From assembly GCF_010668805.1 (NCBI RefSeq), contig NZ_WUFT01000007.1, positions 248,001-312,000 on the forward strand: a stretch of DNA of 64,000 nucleotides. The letters run 5' to 3'. Positions 36,883 to 47,459 of the stretch are shown one piece after another. Below the pieces are notes generated by a model. The model saw only the letters and a program-made list of their open reading frames with translations. It ran no database searches and was not told the DNA's origin. The DNA is from Rhizobium phaseoli. Lineage in GTDB: Bacteria; Pseudomonadota; Alphaproteobacteria; Rhizobiales; Rhizobiaceae. A program made the translations under genes and the position numbers. Position 1 is the stretch's first letter; each line of letters starts with the position of its first letter.

Positions 36883-37701
36883 TCAGGCGCCGGCCGCCGC
36901 CGCACGCTCGTCCCGCTGGCGCTGGATTTCCCGGCGCTTGGTGACGATCGAGGCGCAGATGACGCCGACCGCGACGATGGCGATCAGGATCGTGCACACG
37001 GCGTTGATCTCCGGCGTCACGCCGAGGCGAACCTGGCTGTAGATTCGCATCGGCAGCGTGGTGGCGCCCGGCCCCGAGGTGAAACTCGCGATCACCAGAT
37101 CGTCGAGCGACAGGGTGAAGGCAAGGATCCAGCCGGAGAGCACCGCCGGCGCGATGATCGGCAAGGTGATCTCAAAAAAGGTGCGCACCGGCGGCGCGCC
37201 GAGATCCTGCGCCGCTTCCTCGATCGAATGATCGAAGCTCAACAGCCGCGACTGCACGACGACGGCGACGAAGCACATGGTGAGCGTCGTATGCGCCAGT
37301 GTGATCGTCCAGAAGCCGCGGTCGAAGCCGATTGCGACGAAGAGCAGCAGCAGCGACAGGCCGGTGATGACGTCGGGCATGACAAGCGGCGCGTAGATCA
37401 TGCCCGAAAACAGCATGCGGCCGCGAAAGCGCGTGTAGCGCACCAGCGTCAGCGCCGCCATCGTGCCGAGGATGGTCGCAAACGTCGCCGACAGCAGCCC
37501 GACGCGTAACGTCACCCAGGCAGCGTCAAGCAAAGCCTGATTGCTCATAAACGAGACATACCATTTCGTCGAGAAGCCGCCCCAGACAGTGACGAGCTTG
37601 GATTCGTTGAAGGAGAAAATCACCAGAAGCACAATCGGCAGATAGAGGAAGGCAAAGCCGAGTGTGACGGAGACGATGTTAAAACGGGTCCATTTCAGCA
37701 T
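36883..37701 (-). CDS. potI: Putrescine ABC transporter, permease PotI
   Basis: A 272-residue inner-membrane permease with six hydrophobic segments. The EAA loop (EEAAQDLGAPPVRTFFEITL) is characteristic of the polyamine family. It pairs with PotH to form the pore. Start ATG is 3 bp after the potH stop (TAA, 37705-37707). A highly charged C-terminus (KRREIQRQRDERAAAA) extends beyond the last helix. Last gene of potFGHI. Confidence 0.92.
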   Translation of the reverse strand: MLKWTRFNIVSVTLGFAFLYLPIVLLVIFSFNESKLVTVWGGFSTKWYVSFMSNQALLDAAWVTLRVGLLSATFATILGTMAALTLVRYTRFRGRMLFSGMIYAPLVMPDVITGLSLLLLFVAIGFDRGFWTITLAHTTLTMCFVAVVVQSRLLSFDHSIEEAAQDLGAPPVRTFFEITLPIIAPAVLSGWILAFTLSLDDLVIASFTSGPGATTLPMRIYSQVRLGVTPEINAVCTILIAIVAVGVICASIVTKRREIQRQRDERAAAAGA

Positions 37702-37704
37702 GGC

Positions 37705-38616
37705 TTATTTCCCCCGCTCTTCGGCCTTGGCCTGAACATTCTGGAAGAAGACGATCGGGATCACCAGGATCAGCAAAAGGATGGTCGCCACCGCCGAGGA
37801 GACCGGCCAGTCGCGGTTTGAATTGAACTCATTCCATAGCGTCTTGCCGATCATCAGCGTCTGCGACCCGCCGAGCAGATCAGGAATAACGAATTCGCCG
37901 ACGGCCGGGATGAAGACCAGCATGCAACCGGCCACCACGCCGGGGATCGACAGCGGGAAGGTGACACGCCAGAAAGCCCGGATCGGCGTGCAGCCAAGAT
38001 CCTGGGCAGCCTCGATCAGCGTGCCGTCCATCTTCTCGAGCGCCGAATAAAGTGGCAGCACCATGAAGGGCAGATAGGAATAGACGATGCCGATATAGAC
38101 GGCGGTATTGGTGTTGAGCATGATCAGCGGCGTGTCGATAAGGTGCAGCGACAGGAGAAGCTGGTTGAGAAGCCCTTCCGGCTTCAGGATCGCGATCCAG
38201 GAATAAACGCGGATCAGGAAGCTCGTCCAGAAGGGCAGGATGACCAGCATCACCAAGGTCGGGCGCAGGCCACGGGGCGCCTGCGCCATGCCGTAGGCGA
38301 TCGGGTAGGCGATCAGCAGCGTCAGGAAGGTAGAAATCCCGGCGATCACCACGCTCGAGACATAGGCGTTGAAATAGAGCGGGTCGTCGGTGAGGTAGGT
38401 GTAGTTGTCGAAGGAGAGATCGCCGATCTTGCTCCAGAGGCCGGCCCAGCCGTCGGTGAAAGAGAAGACGGGCTCATAGGGCGGCATGGCGATCGCCGTC
38501 GTCGATACCGAAATACGGAAGACGATGAAGAACGGCGCCAGAAAGAAGAGCAGCAGCCAAGCATAAGGGATGACGATGACCAGGCGATTGTAGAGGCCGG
38601 ACGTGAGCTTGCCCAT
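37705..38616 (-). CDS. potH: Putrescine ABC transporter, permease PotH
   Basis: A 303-residue inner-membrane permease. The first membrane helix (about 12-32) is followed by a periplasmic segment, then the PotB/PotH-type sequence NNTAV-like LNTNTAVYIGIVYSYLPFM and the EAA loop IEAAQDLGCTPIRAFWRVTF. It forms the heterodimeric channel with PotI. The potG stop lies 4 bp before its ATG. Confidence 0.92.
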   Translation of the reverse strand: MGKLTSGLYNRLVIVIPYAWLLLFFLAPFFIVFRISVSTTAIAMPPYEPVFSFTDGWAGLWSKIGDLSFDNYTYLTDDPLYFNAYVSSVVIAGISTFLTLLIAYPIAYGMAQAPRGLRPTLVMLVILPFWTSFLIRVYSWIAILKPEGLLNQLLLSLHLIDTPLIMLNTNTAVYIGIVYSYLPFMVLPLYSALEKMDGTLIEAAQDLGCTPIRAFWRVTFPLSIPGVVAGCMLVFIPAVGEFVIPDLLGGSQTLMIGKTLWNEFNSNRDWPVSSAVATILLLILVIPIVFFQNVQAKAEERGK

Positions 38617-38620
38617 GATC

Positions 38621-39763
38621 TCAATCCTTCAGCAGGACGCCGGCGTTCTCGTCGAACGAGATCCAGACTTCCTGGTCGTAGGTGAAGGGGTCGTCGACGG
38701 AGCGCTGCGCATTGAGGGACGAGGCCTTGACGACCTTGCCGCTCTGCAATTTCACATGGAAGACGGTCATGTCGCCGAGATAGGCGATGTCCCAGAGTTC
38801 GCCGCTGGCGGCGTTGACCGAAGCGTTGGCCGGCGCCTGACGGGTAACCCGCATCTTTTCCGGCCGGATGGCGAAGCCGGCGGCGCTGCCTGCCGAGGCT
38901 GTTTCGGCAGCGGCGACACGCACGCTGAAGCCGCTATCGACTGATAACTCGACGGTGCCGTTGCCCGATGAGGCGACCTTTCCGTCGAAAATGTTCACGT
39001 CGCCAATGAAATCCGCAACGAAACGGCAATTCGGCGCCTCGTAGATCTCCGCCGGCGTCGCCACCTGCACGACCTTGCCGTGGCTCATGACGGCGATACG
39101 ATCGGCCATGGTCATCGCCTCTTCCTGGTCGTGGGTGACGACGACGAAGGTGAGGCCAAGGCTCTGCTGCAGGTCCATCAACTCGAACTGGGTTTCCTCG
39201 CGCAGCTTCTTGTCAAGCGCGCCGAGCGGTTCGTCGAGCAGCAGCACCTTGGGGCGCTTGGCGAGCGAGCGGGCCAGCGCCACGCGCTGGCGCTGGCCGC
39301 CGGAAAGCTGGTTCGGCTTGCGGGAGGCAAACTGCTCGAGCTTGACGAGCTTCAGCATCTGCAAGACGCGCTCAGTTATCTCGTCCTTCGCCATGCCATC
39401 CTGTTTCAGGCCGAAGGCAATGTTCTTCTCGACCGTCATGTGCGGAAAGAGCGCATAGGACTGGAACATCATGTTGACCGGCCGCTTGTAAGGCGGCGTA
39501 CCGGCCATGTTCGTGCCGTCGAGCACGATTTCGCCGGAGGTCGGCTGCTCGAAGCCGGCAAGCATGCGCAGCAGCGTCGACTTGCCGCAGCCGGAGGCGC
39601 CAAGCAGTGCAAAGAACTCGCGGTGATAGATATCAAGCGACAGGTTATCGACGGCGATGAAATCGCCGAAACGCTTGGTGACATTCTTGATTGATATGAA
39701 GGGCTTGGCGGACGGATCGGTCCAAGGTGCGAAAGAGCGGCGAATATTGCCTAAAGACTTCAT
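38621..39763 (-). CDS. potG: Putrescine ABC transporter, ATPase PotG
   Basis: A 380-residue ATPase. Walker A is GASGCGKST, signature LSGGQRQR, Walker B VLLLDEPLGALD. A C-terminal TOBE domain (about 290-375) follows, as usual for polyamine importers. The ATG at 39763 (MKSLGNIRR) follows GGGGAA; the open frame up to 39838 is not considered coding. The gap to potF holds a strong terminator-like hairpin, so potGHI probably depend on read-through or their own promoter. Confidence 0.92.
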   Translation of the reverse strand: MKSLGNIRRSFAPWTDPSAKPFISIKNVTKRFGDFIAVDNLSLDIYHREFFALLGASGCGKSTLLRMLAGFEQPTSGEIVLDGTNMAGTPPYKRPVNMMFQSYALFPHMTVEKNIAFGLKQDGMAKDEITERVLQMLKLVKLEQFASRKPNQLSGGQRQRVALARSLAKRPKVLLLDEPLGALDKKLREETQFELMDLQQSLGLTFVVVTHDQEEAMTMADRIAVMSHGKVVQVATPAEIYEAPNCRFVADFIGDVNIFDGKVASSGNGTVELSVDSGFSVRVAAAETASAGSAAGFAIRPEKMRVTRQAPANASVNAASGELWDIAYLGDMTVFHVKLQSGKVVKASSLNAQRSVDDPFTYDQEVWISFDENAGVLLKD

Positions 39764-39836
39764 ATTGTTCCCCGAAAATACATTCTTTGCTTTAGTTCTC
39801 GGCTTTTGTTCCCGGTTTCTCCCGGCCGGGATCGTC

Positions 39837-39867
39837 AAAAAAAGGCCCGGACGTTTCCGTCCGGGCC
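39837..39867 (-). terminator. Intra-operon terminator between potF and potG
   Basis: The 10-bp GC-rich arms GGCCCGGACG (39844-39853) and CGTCCGGGCC (39858-39867) surround TTTC. On the minus strand it is followed at once by seven T residues. It lies 9 bp after potF. This is a textbook intrinsic terminator placed to make much more binding protein than channel. Confidence 0.92.
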
Positions 39868-39876
39868 GTGATCAAA

Positions 39877-40974
39877 TCATTGGCCGGTGACCACGGTGGT
39901 CCATAGCCGCGTCACGAGCCGCTGTGTCTTCGGATCGAGCGGCGGCACGGTGAAGAGTTTCGCCATTACCTCGGGCGTCGGATAGATCGCCGTGTCCTCG
40001 ATAACTTCCTTATCAAGGAACTGCTGCGAGGCCTTGTTGCCGTTGGCATAGAAGACGAAGTTCGAGGCCTTGGCGACGACTTCAGGCTTCATCATGTAGT
40101 TGATGAATTCATGGGCTTCCGCCACATGCGGCGCATCCTTCGGAATGCCGAAGACGTCAAAGAAGATCTGGGCGCCCTGGGACGGGACCGAATAATCCAC
40201 CACGACGCCGGCATTTGCTTCCTTAGCGCGGTCGCGGGCCTGGAACATGTCGCCGGAATAACCGAGCGCTATGCAGATATCGCCGTTCGCAAGGGCGCTG
40301 ATATATTCCGAGGAATGGAACTTGCGCACGAAGGGACGAACCGCAACGAGGACCTCCTGCGCCTTCTTCAGATCGGCGGGATCGGTGCTGTTGGGATTGA
40401 GTCCGAGATAGGCGAGCACGGAGGGCACGACGTCGGTCGGGGAATCCAGCATATAGATGCCGCAATCCTTCAGTTTCGCAGCCTTCGCGGGATCGAACAA
40501 CGCATCCCAATTGGGCTTGTCGTCGGTTCCAAGTGCGGCCTTGACCTTGTCGACATTGTAGCCGATGCCCGTCGTGCCCCACATGTAGTCGACGCTGTAT
40601 TCATTGCCGGGATCGAAGGAGGCGACACCCTTCATGATGACGTCCCACATGTTGACGAGGTTCGGCAGCTTAGACTTGTCGAGCTTCTGGTAGACGCCGG
40701 CGGCGATCTGACGCTGCATGAAGGAGACCGTGGGAACGACGACGTCGTAACCCGAACCGCCGGCCAGGAGCTTGGTTTCCAGCGTCTCGTTGGAATCGAA
40801 AGTGTCGTAGACGACCTTGATGCCGGTTTCCTTGGTGAAATCCTCGAGGATGGAACTGTCGATATAATCCGACCAGTTGTAGACGTTGACCACACGCTCC
40901 TGGGCAAAGGCCGGAGCGGCAGCAAGGAGTGCGGCAACGGCGGCGGCCGTCACGCATAGAATATTTGACCTCAT
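39877..40974 (-). CDS. potF: Periplasmic putrescine-binding protein PotF
   Basis: A 365-residue solute-binding protein. Signal peptide about 1-24 (ends AAPAFAQ), mature start RVVNVYNWSDYIDSSILEDF, which is the PotF/PotD hallmark, and PAL-like ligand region DYMWGTTGIGYN. It captures putrescine in the periplasm for PotHI. The ATG at 40974 follows AGGAGA; the frame is open upstream to 41073, with no coding signs. First gene of the pot operon. Genes for putrescine breakdown (puuA/puuB-like) are at 51900-54644. Confidence 0.92.
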   Translation of the reverse strand: MRSNILCVTAAAVAALLAAAPAFAQERVVNVYNWSDYIDSSILEDFTKETGIKVVYDTFDSNETLETKLLAGGSGYDVVVPTVSFMQRQIAAGVYQKLDKSKLPNLVNMWDVIMKGVASFDPGNEYSVDYMWGTTGIGYNVDKVKAALGTDDKPNWDALFDPAKAAKLKDCGIYMLDSPTDVVPSVLAYLGLNPNSTDPADLKKAQEVLVAVRPFVRKFHSSEYISALANGDICIALGYSGDMFQARDRAKEANAGVVVDYSVPSQGAQIFFDVFGIPKDAPHVAEAHEFINYMMKPEVVAKASNFVFYANGNKASQQFLDKEVIEDTAIYPTPEVMAKLFTVPPLDPKTQRLVTRLWTTVVTGQ

Positions 40975-41100
40975 GACTTCTCCTGTTTGTTCGAAGATTC
41001 CGCACCCCCGGACATCTTTTCCCTCTGGTTTTGTCCGCAGACTAAGAAGGATTTTCACAGCCCACAAGCGCAAAATCCTGAGCCCTCAATGATTTCACAA

Positions 41101-42510
41101 TCACTGGAAGTCGAAGGCGCTAAGCCCCGCCACCATCTCGTCGAGCCCGAGCGGTCTGGTCACCGGCGGCTCGGCGCGGGAAAGGCAGCCGCGCCGCTCG
41201 CAAAGGCGACAGGCCGGACCGATCTCGACCGCATCGAGCGCCGTCGCCTGGCCATAGACCAGAGCCTCGCCGAGGGCGGCGTCACAGCCGATCAGGATCG
41301 CCGTGCGCCTCAGTCTTTCGCCGAATTCGACGCTCGGACCCTCCAGGCTGCGGGCGACCGTCAGGAAGGACGCGCCATCCGGCATGACCACCTTTTCGGC
41401 CAGGATCTGGCCCGGCTGCAGGAAGGCGGCGTGGATGTTGAGCTTCGGACAGCCGCCGCCGAAACGGGCCTGCGGAAAGCCCTGGGCACCCGCCCGGCGC
41501 AGCCTGTGGCCCGCGGCATCGATCTCGATCACGAAGAAAGGGGTGGCGGCCGCGCCTGGCCGCTGCAGCATCGTCAACCGGGCGGCGGCATGGCCGAAGG
41601 AGACGCCGAAGCGCGCCCTGAGAATATCGATATCGTAACGCGTCGTCTTCGCCGCCGACAGAAAGGCTTCGTAGGGCATGGCGAGCGCCAAGGCGGCGAT
41701 GCGGGCAAGCTCGAAGCGGGCGATGCGGCGCGCCTCGGCGGAGGAGAGCGAGAGATCATCGAGTTCGGCATCGATGGCCGGCAGCAAAGCCAGGGTCGCC
41801 GCCTCGACAGCGATCTCGTGCGCGCGGTCTGCCGGTGACAGGCGTTCCGAGATGAAAAGCCGCATCGAATGGCGATCGAAACGGCGGCGCAGATCCGGCA
41901 TGACGTGGACGGGCAGCACCCGCACGGCGATGCCGCGCTCGGCCCGCAGCCAGTCCTTGAGCCCGACGGAAAGATCGAGGCCGCCGGGGAGCGTCGCGGC
42001 AAAGGCTTCCGCCGCCGTCTCGATCCGTCCGAAATAGGCAGACCCGCGCTCCAGCGTCTCGCGCACCTCGTCGAGCGGCAACCGGCCGGCGGCGACAGGT
42101 GCGTGGCCTTCGGCGGCCATCAGCGCCGTCAGATCGGACAGCCTTGCCGCCTGCTCGCGATAGGCTCGGTAGAGCTTGATCATGCCGCTTGCGGCATTGG
42201 GTGCAGCCTCGGCCACCTCGACCAATTCCTGGTCGCCCGGCAATTCGCCCGAAAGCAGCGGATCGGCAAAGACTTCCTTGAGCTGGCCGAGACTGCCGCC
42301 GGTCTGCCCGCGCAACTCCTCTAGGTCGACCCGATAAACGCTTGCAAGCTTGAGAAGGAGCTGCACCGTCAGCGGCCGCTGGTTGCGCTCGATCAGATTC
42401 AAATAGGACGGCGATATTTCAAGGGCTTCGGCCATGGCGGTCTGGGTCAGTGCCAGCGCATTGCGGATGCGCCTGACTTTCGGGCCTGCGAATATCTTCC
42501 GTTCCGCCAT
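41101..42510 (-). CDS. XRE/ScfR-family regulator (RamB/PrpR-like)
   Basis: A 469-residue regulator. Residues about 10-65 form an XRE HTH ([19 protein letters not shown], then [15 protein letters not shown]). An IrrE-like/DUF955 middle domain and a DUF2083 C-terminal domain with cysteines ([17 protein letters not shown]) follow. This is the short-chain acyl-CoA-responsive class; actinobacterial RamB controls glyoxylate-cycle genes. It diverges from isocitrate lyase, so it most likely regulates aceA in response to acetyl-CoA or propionyl-CoA status. No HExxH metal motif is seen in the middle domain. Confidence 0.87.
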   Translation of the reverse strand: MAERKIFAGPKVRRIRNALALTQTAMAEALEISPSYLNLIERNQRPLTVQLLLKLASVYRVDLEELRGQTGGSLGQLKEVFADPLLSGELPGDQELVEVAEAAPNAASGMIKLYRAYREQAARLSDLTALMAAEGHAPVAAGRLPLDEVRETLERGSAYFGRIETAAEAFAATLPGGLDLSVGLKDWLRAERGIAVRVLPVHVMPDLRRRFDRHSMRLFISERLSPADRAHEIAVEAATLALLPAIDAELDDLSLSSAEARRIARFELARIAALALAMPYEAFLSAAKTTRYDIDILRARFGVSFGHAAARLTMLQRPGAAATPFFVIEIDAAGHRLRRAGAQGFPQARFGGGCPKLNIHAAFLQPGQILAEKVVMPDGASFLTVARSLEGPSVEFGERLRRTAILIGCDAALGEALVYGQATALDAVEIGPACRLCERRGCLSRAEPPVTRPLGLDEMVAGLSAFDFQ

Positions 42511-42702
42511 GGCACACCCTTTGACAAGGCAGAAGCGCTTTATTTACAAACTTTTACAAATTCACAGCGCTACTCTGTCAATCCTCGTCATCTTAACCTC
42601 TTTCCGCCCCGGAAATCAAAGGTTTTTCTGGCCATCTCGCGTCATATTGTCAAACTTGTCATCAGCACCCTTTTTTTCAGACTTCTTAGCGAGGAGAACA
42701 GC
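42511..42702. promoter_or_regulatory. Divergent regulator/aceA promoter region with TTTACAAA repeats
   Basis: This 192-bp region contains TTTACAAA at 42543-42550 and again at 42553-42560, 10 bp apart (one helical turn). The reverse complement TTTGTAAA is close to the TTTGCAAA half-sites I recall for RamB-type regulators. It is the best candidate operator for the divergent ScfR-like protein. TTGACAAG-like sequences at 42520-42530 may form part of a promoter. Confidence 0.55.
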
Positions 42703-43992
<1,290 letters not shown>

Positions 43993-44013
43993 AGCGAAGA
44001 GGAGAAGAAGATC

Positions 44014-44250
44014 ATGGCATCCATTTCACGCGTCCGGGAACGGGCCGAGGAGCAATCGACCAGCATGAGCGAGGATCAGCAGACGACGATCCGCATGCTC
44101 GCCAACGACCTGCATCGGCTGAACCAATCGGTCATGAAAGCCGTCGAGGCCGGCGTCTCGGTCGAGCTGGTGCGCTCGGCCCGCCATCACGGCGGCGACG
44201 GCAACTGGGGCGACCTGCTGATCCCCGTCGTCGTCACCAACCGGCATTGA
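44014..44250 (+). CDS. Small conserved-looking protein downstream of aceA
   Basis: A 78-residue hydrophilic protein with a helical N-terminal half (RVRERAEEQSTSMSEDQQ, then MLANDLHRLNQSVMKAVEAG) and a C-terminal RHHGGDGNWGDLLIP segment. No signal peptide or membrane helix. The ATG is preceded by a strong purine-rich site (GAGGAGAAGAAG). It starts 21 bp after aceA and ends before a hairpin, so it is an operon partner. I recognise no family; a regulatory or accessory role in the glyoxylate shunt is speculative. Confidence 0.75.
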   Translation: MASISRVRERAEEQSTSMSEDQQTTIRMLANDLHRLNQSVMKAVEAGVSVELVRSARHHGGDGNWGDLLIPVVVTNRH

Positions 44251-44254
44251 GGAG

Positions 44255-44288
44255 AGCGTCCGCGCATCCTGGAAAGGGCGCGGGCGCT
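44255..44288 (+). terminator. Hairpin after the aceA operon
   Basis: The arms AGCGTCCGCGC (44255-44265) and GCGCGGGCGCT (44278-44288) pair with one G-T wobble around a 12-nt loop. It lies 5 bp past the small gene's stop, before the convergent LysR gene. Only TTCAAAA follows, so strength is uncertain. Confidence 0.45.
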
Positions 44289-44298
44289 TCAAAATCCG

Positions 44299-45168
44299 TC
44301 AGCCGCGGCTCGGCCGTTTTCCGGCGAAGAGATCGGCATAACTTGGGATCAGCTTGGTCATGCGGTCGGCGACGGTGCGGATCTCCGGGCGATGGCGATC
44401 CTCGGCGTTCATGACGATCCATTGGGCGTGGCGCAATTCCGGCAACTCACCGCCCTGGCGCTGCAATTCAGGGTCGAGATCGCCGACAAAACAGGGAAGC
44501 ACGGCCTTGCCGGCGCCGGCGCGCACCAGATCCGGCAGCGACCGCGGCCGATTGACCGTGGCGACGATCCCGGTTGCGGCATGGGCGTGCGGCCAGCGCA
44601 GATAAGCCGATATCGCCTCCTCCTCGGCAACGGCAATCCAGCGCTCATCGGTCTCGGCGGCGTTGCGTCTGACATAGACCGCATAGGCCACCTCGCCGAG
44701 CCGGCGGGCGGCGAGATTGGCCTCCTCCGGCTCGAAGGCGCGAATGCCGATATCACTTTCACGATAGGCAAGGCTTGCCCGCGCCTCGCCAATGGTGAGC
44801 GAAATGGCAAAGCCGTCGCCCGGCATCCGGATGGCGGCGAAATTCTCCGTCAGCAGCCAGGCAACCCAGGTGCCGGCGGCAATCCGGACAGTCGTACCGC
44901 CCTCGCCCGATTGCCGCCAGGCCTCCACCTTGCGGGCGGCGGCCTCCATCTCCTGAAGGTGGTCGAGCAGCGTCTGGCCATCCTGAGTCAGGCGGTAACC
45001 GGTCTGACTGCGCGAAAACAAGGCGCGGCCGACCTCCTGTTCGAGATCGAGCATGCGCCGGCCGACGGTCGCGGGGCTCAGCCCGCTTGCCGTGCTCGCC
45101 CCGGTCAAGCCGCCGAGCCGGGCGACCTGCAGGAAAAGCTGATAGGCATCCCAATTCGCGTTTTTCAT
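44299..45168 (-). CDS. LysR-family transcriptional regulator
   Basis: A 289-residue regulator. HTH: WDAYQLFLQVARLGGLTGAS, then LSPATVGRRMLDLEQEVG. A LysR substrate-binding-type domain follows with an unusually variable C-terminus. It belongs to the HTH subgroup whose members start N-WD-YQ-FL. Its divergent neighbour is a doubtful 78-residue frame, so no target can be assigned. Convergent with the aceA operon. Confidence 0.85.
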   Translation of the reverse strand: MKNANWDAYQLFLQVARLGGLTGASTASGLSPATVGRRMLDLEQEVGRALFSRSQTGYRLTQDGQTLLDHLQEMEAAARKVEAWRQSGEGGTTVRIAAGTWVAWLLTENFAAIRMPGDGFAISLTIGEARASLAYRESDIGIRAFEPEEANLAARRLGEVAYAVYVRRNAAETDERWIAVAEEEAISAYLRWPHAHAATGIVATVNRPRSLPDLVRAGAGKAVLPCFVGDLDPELQRQGGELPELRHAQWIVMNAEDRHRPEIRTVADRMTKLIPSYADLFAGKRPSRG

Positions 45169-45257
45169 GGGTGAAAAACATAGCGAGGTTTTCCCTGTTT
45201 ATGAAGAGATATTCGATGCCTAAATCAGGAGATGTCTTCTACAGAAAGGACATCGCC

Positions 45258-45494
45258 ATGATCGACTTGATCACCATCGCAGGCACCCAGGGATATCGGC
45301 ACACTTGCAGGCCGGGCAAAGGCAAGACCGACGAGGATCGGTTCTACGCCGAGTTCGGAGACAGCGGCCTCGTCAACTTCGCCGCCTGGCTCACCTCGCT
45401 CGATCTCAATCTCAGATTACGCCGCAAGGCGGCGGCGCAATCCGGCGGCAGCTGCGGCTACGCTCCTCAGGCGACCTTCCTTGCCACCAGATGA
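45258..45494 (+). CDS. Doubtful 78-residue protein divergent from LysR
   Basis: A frame from ATG 45258 (AAAGGA 8 nt upstream) to TGA 45494, running 28 bp into the 3' end of the convergent chemoreceptor gene. The first half ([20 protein letters not shown] to about residue 55) has normal codon choice. The second half is low-grade sequence rich in Arg, Ala and Gly. It could be the 5' part of a former LysR target gene that lost its end, or not be translated. No family recognised. Confidence 0.35.
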   Translation: MIDLITIAGTQGYRHTCRPGKGKTDEDRFYAEFGDSGLVNFAAWLTSLDLNLRLRRKAAAQSGGSCGYAPQATFLATR

Positions 45495-47314
45495 GCGGCG
45501 GCCGGCTCGGCGATGATGCGGAAGCGGTCGATCAGCGTCATCAGCGTATCGGCCTCGCCGGCAAGCAGCCGGCTTGCCTGGGTGGTCTCGGCCACCATCG
45601 AGGCGTTCTTCTGGGTCATCTGGTCCATGGCGTTCACCGAACCGTTGACCTCCTGAAGTGCTGCGGACTGATCGCGGCTTGCGGTGGCGATGGTCTCGAC
45701 ATGGCCGCTGATTGCGATGATCTCCTGGCTGATCGAGGCAAGGACGCTGCCGGTCTTCTGGACCAGTTCGGAGCCCACCGTCACCTCCCGGCTGGATGTC
45801 TCGATCAGCGACTTGATCTCGCGGGCCGCATCGGCCGAACGCTGGGCGAGTTCGCGGACCTCCTGGGCGACGACGGCAAAACCCTTGCCTGCCTCGCCGG
45901 CGCGGGCCGCCTCGATGCCGGCGTTCAGCGCCAGAAGATTGGTCTGGAAGGCGATATCGTCGATCACCTCGATGATCTGCTCGATGCGCTGCGAAGCCTC
46001 TTCGATGCGATCCATGGCGGCGACAGCATCACCGACGACGGCGCCGGAATTGTCGGCCGTCTTTTTGGTCGCGGCGACGACATGGTTGGCTTCGCGGGCA
46101 CGCTCGGCCGACGAGCGAACCGTGACGGTGATCTCCTCGACCGCGGCTGCGGTCTCCTCGAGGCTTGCCGCCTGCGCCTCTGTGCGCTTCGAGAGCTCAC
46201 TTGCTGAAACGGAGACGGCGCCGCTGTTGCGCTGGATGGTCGAGGCGCTGTCGCGGATACCGGACAGCGTGTCCTGGAGCCGCAGGAGGGAGGCGTTGAA
46301 ATCGACGCGCAGTTGCTCCAGCCGGCCGACGAAGGGCGTGCCGATCGTTTGCGAGACATCGCCCTGCGACAGGCGTCCGAGGCCGGCGGCAAGCTGGTTG
46401 ACGGCAAAGTCGATCTGGCCGTCGAGCGAGCGCTTATCGGCATCGTTCCTGGCGCGTTCGGCATCGCTCAAGGCGCGCTGTTCGGCAGCCTGCGTTTCCA
46501 GGTCGCGCCGGGCGCGGGCGCTGTCGCGGAAAAGCGCCAAGGCACGGCCGATGTCGCCGAACTCGTTCTTCTTCTCTACACAGGGGATGGCTTCGTCGAG
46601 ATTGCCCGAGGAAATCGCGTGAACGCTCGCGGTCAGCGCCTGCAGAGGCTTCACCGACAGGCGGATGGCATAGAAGGCGAGAACACCGACAATGAGCATG
46701 ACGATGGCGCCGACGCCGAGAACCAGCATCTGCAGCTCATACATGCGCTGGTAATAGACTTCCATCGGAATGCCGATGAAAAGAATGCCGATATTGGCGC
46801 TCGATTTGTTCTTGATCGGGAAATAGCCGGTCATGAATTTGCGGCCGAAAAGCTCGGCCTGGCCGTAATAGGCCTCGCCCCTGGCGAGAACCGGCTGAGC
46901 GGGATGCTCGGCGATGAGTTTGGTGCCGACGGCGCGGTCGCCGTTTTCCTTTTTGACGTTGGTGGAGATGCGGACGTAGTCGCCGCCCTGCTTCTGGAAG
47001 ATCGTGGCAACGCCGGCGATCGACTGCGCGGTCCGGTCGACCAGCGAGTGATCGGCAAGGGCCGGAATGGCGTCTTCCGTGACTGTCGAGAGCTGGTTGT
47101 CCTTCAGCTCGACCCTGGCGCCCTGATCGGCCGCGCCGTAGAGGACGGCCATGGTGCGGGTTGCATCCCGGGCATCGGCAACGGCGCCGTCCATGACATA
47201 ACGGCTCAAATTATAATAGGTGACGCCGACAATGGCGGCAGTGCTGATCGCCAGCAAAAACAGCGTGATCGCAACGATCTGGCGGACGATCGACGTGGAA
47301 AAAAGGCGCAGCAT
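45467..47314 (-). CDS. Methyl-accepting chemotaxis protein with Cache-type sensor
   Basis: A 615-residue chemoreceptor. TM1 is about residues 9-35. A periplasmic Cache-like domain (about 36-185) includes ARVELKDN and GYFPIKN. TM2 is about 188-215, then HAMP ([10 protein letters not shown]). A cytoplasmic signalling domain has hairpin tip [20 protein letters not shown], which contacts CheA/CheW. There is no C-terminal CheR/CheB pentapeptide. The ATG at 47314 is used; a TTG lies 3 bp before. The ligand is unknown. Its ribosome site lies in a leader hairpin. The protein is strongly similar to the next MCP in the signalling half. Confidence 0.93.
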   Translation of the reverse strand: MLRLFSTSIVRQIVAITLFLLAISTAAIVGVTYYNLSRYVMDGAVADARDATRTMAVLYGAADQGARVELKDNQLSTVTEDAIPALADHSLVDRTAQSIAGVATIFQKQGGDYVRISTNVKKENGDRAVGTKLIAEHPAQPVLARGEAYYGQAELFGRKFMTGYFPIKNKSSANIGILFIGIPMEVYYQRMYELQMLVLGVGAIVMLIVGVLAFYAIRLSVKPLQALTASVHAISSGNLDEAIPCVEKKNEFGDIGRALALFRDSARARRDLETQAAEQRALSDAERARNDADKRSLDGQIDFAVNQLAAGLGRLSQGDVSQTIGTPFVGRLEQLRVDFNASLLRLQDTLSGIRDSASTIQRNSGAVSVSASELSKRTEAQAASLEETAAAVEEITVTVRSSAERAREANHVVAATKKTADNSGAVVGDAVAAMDRIEEASQRIEQIIEVIDDIAFQTNLLALNAGIEAARAGEAGKGFAVVAQEVRELAQRSADAAREIKSLIETSSREVTVGSELVQKTGSVLASISQEIIAISGHVETIATASRDQSAALQEVNGSVNAMDQMTQKNASMVAETTQASRLLAGEADTLMTLIDRFRIIAEPAAAHLVARKVA

Positions 47315-47320
47315 CAAAAC

Positions 47321-47339
47321 CCCCGGCAGAAGACCGGGG
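47321..47339 (-). promoter_or_regulatory. Leader hairpin covering the Shine-Dalgarno of the first MCP gene
   Basis: The 6-bp GC-only arms CCCCGG (47321-47326) and CCGGGG (47334-47339) surround 7 nt. In the mRNA the G-rich arm that is the only ribosome-binding candidate is paired and ends 6 nt before the ATG at 47314. It could limit initiation unless opened. Confidence 0.45.
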
Positions 47340-47408
47340 CTAAATTAGACGAAAAGCGTTAAGGAAAATTTTCTGTAAATCAGGGCCACTGCCTGCCCCT
47401 ATATGACG

Positions 47409-47437
47409 CGAAAACGGCCCCGGAAGCCAGGGCCGTT
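47409..47437 (-). terminator. Terminator of the second MCP gene
   Basis: The arms AACGGCCC (47413-47420) and GGGCCGTT (47430-47437) surround a 9-nt loop, with TTTTCGCG following on the minus strand. It lies 23 bp past the gene's stop. Confidence 0.65.
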
Positions 47438-47459
47438 CTGTTGAAGATGGGAGCGACGA

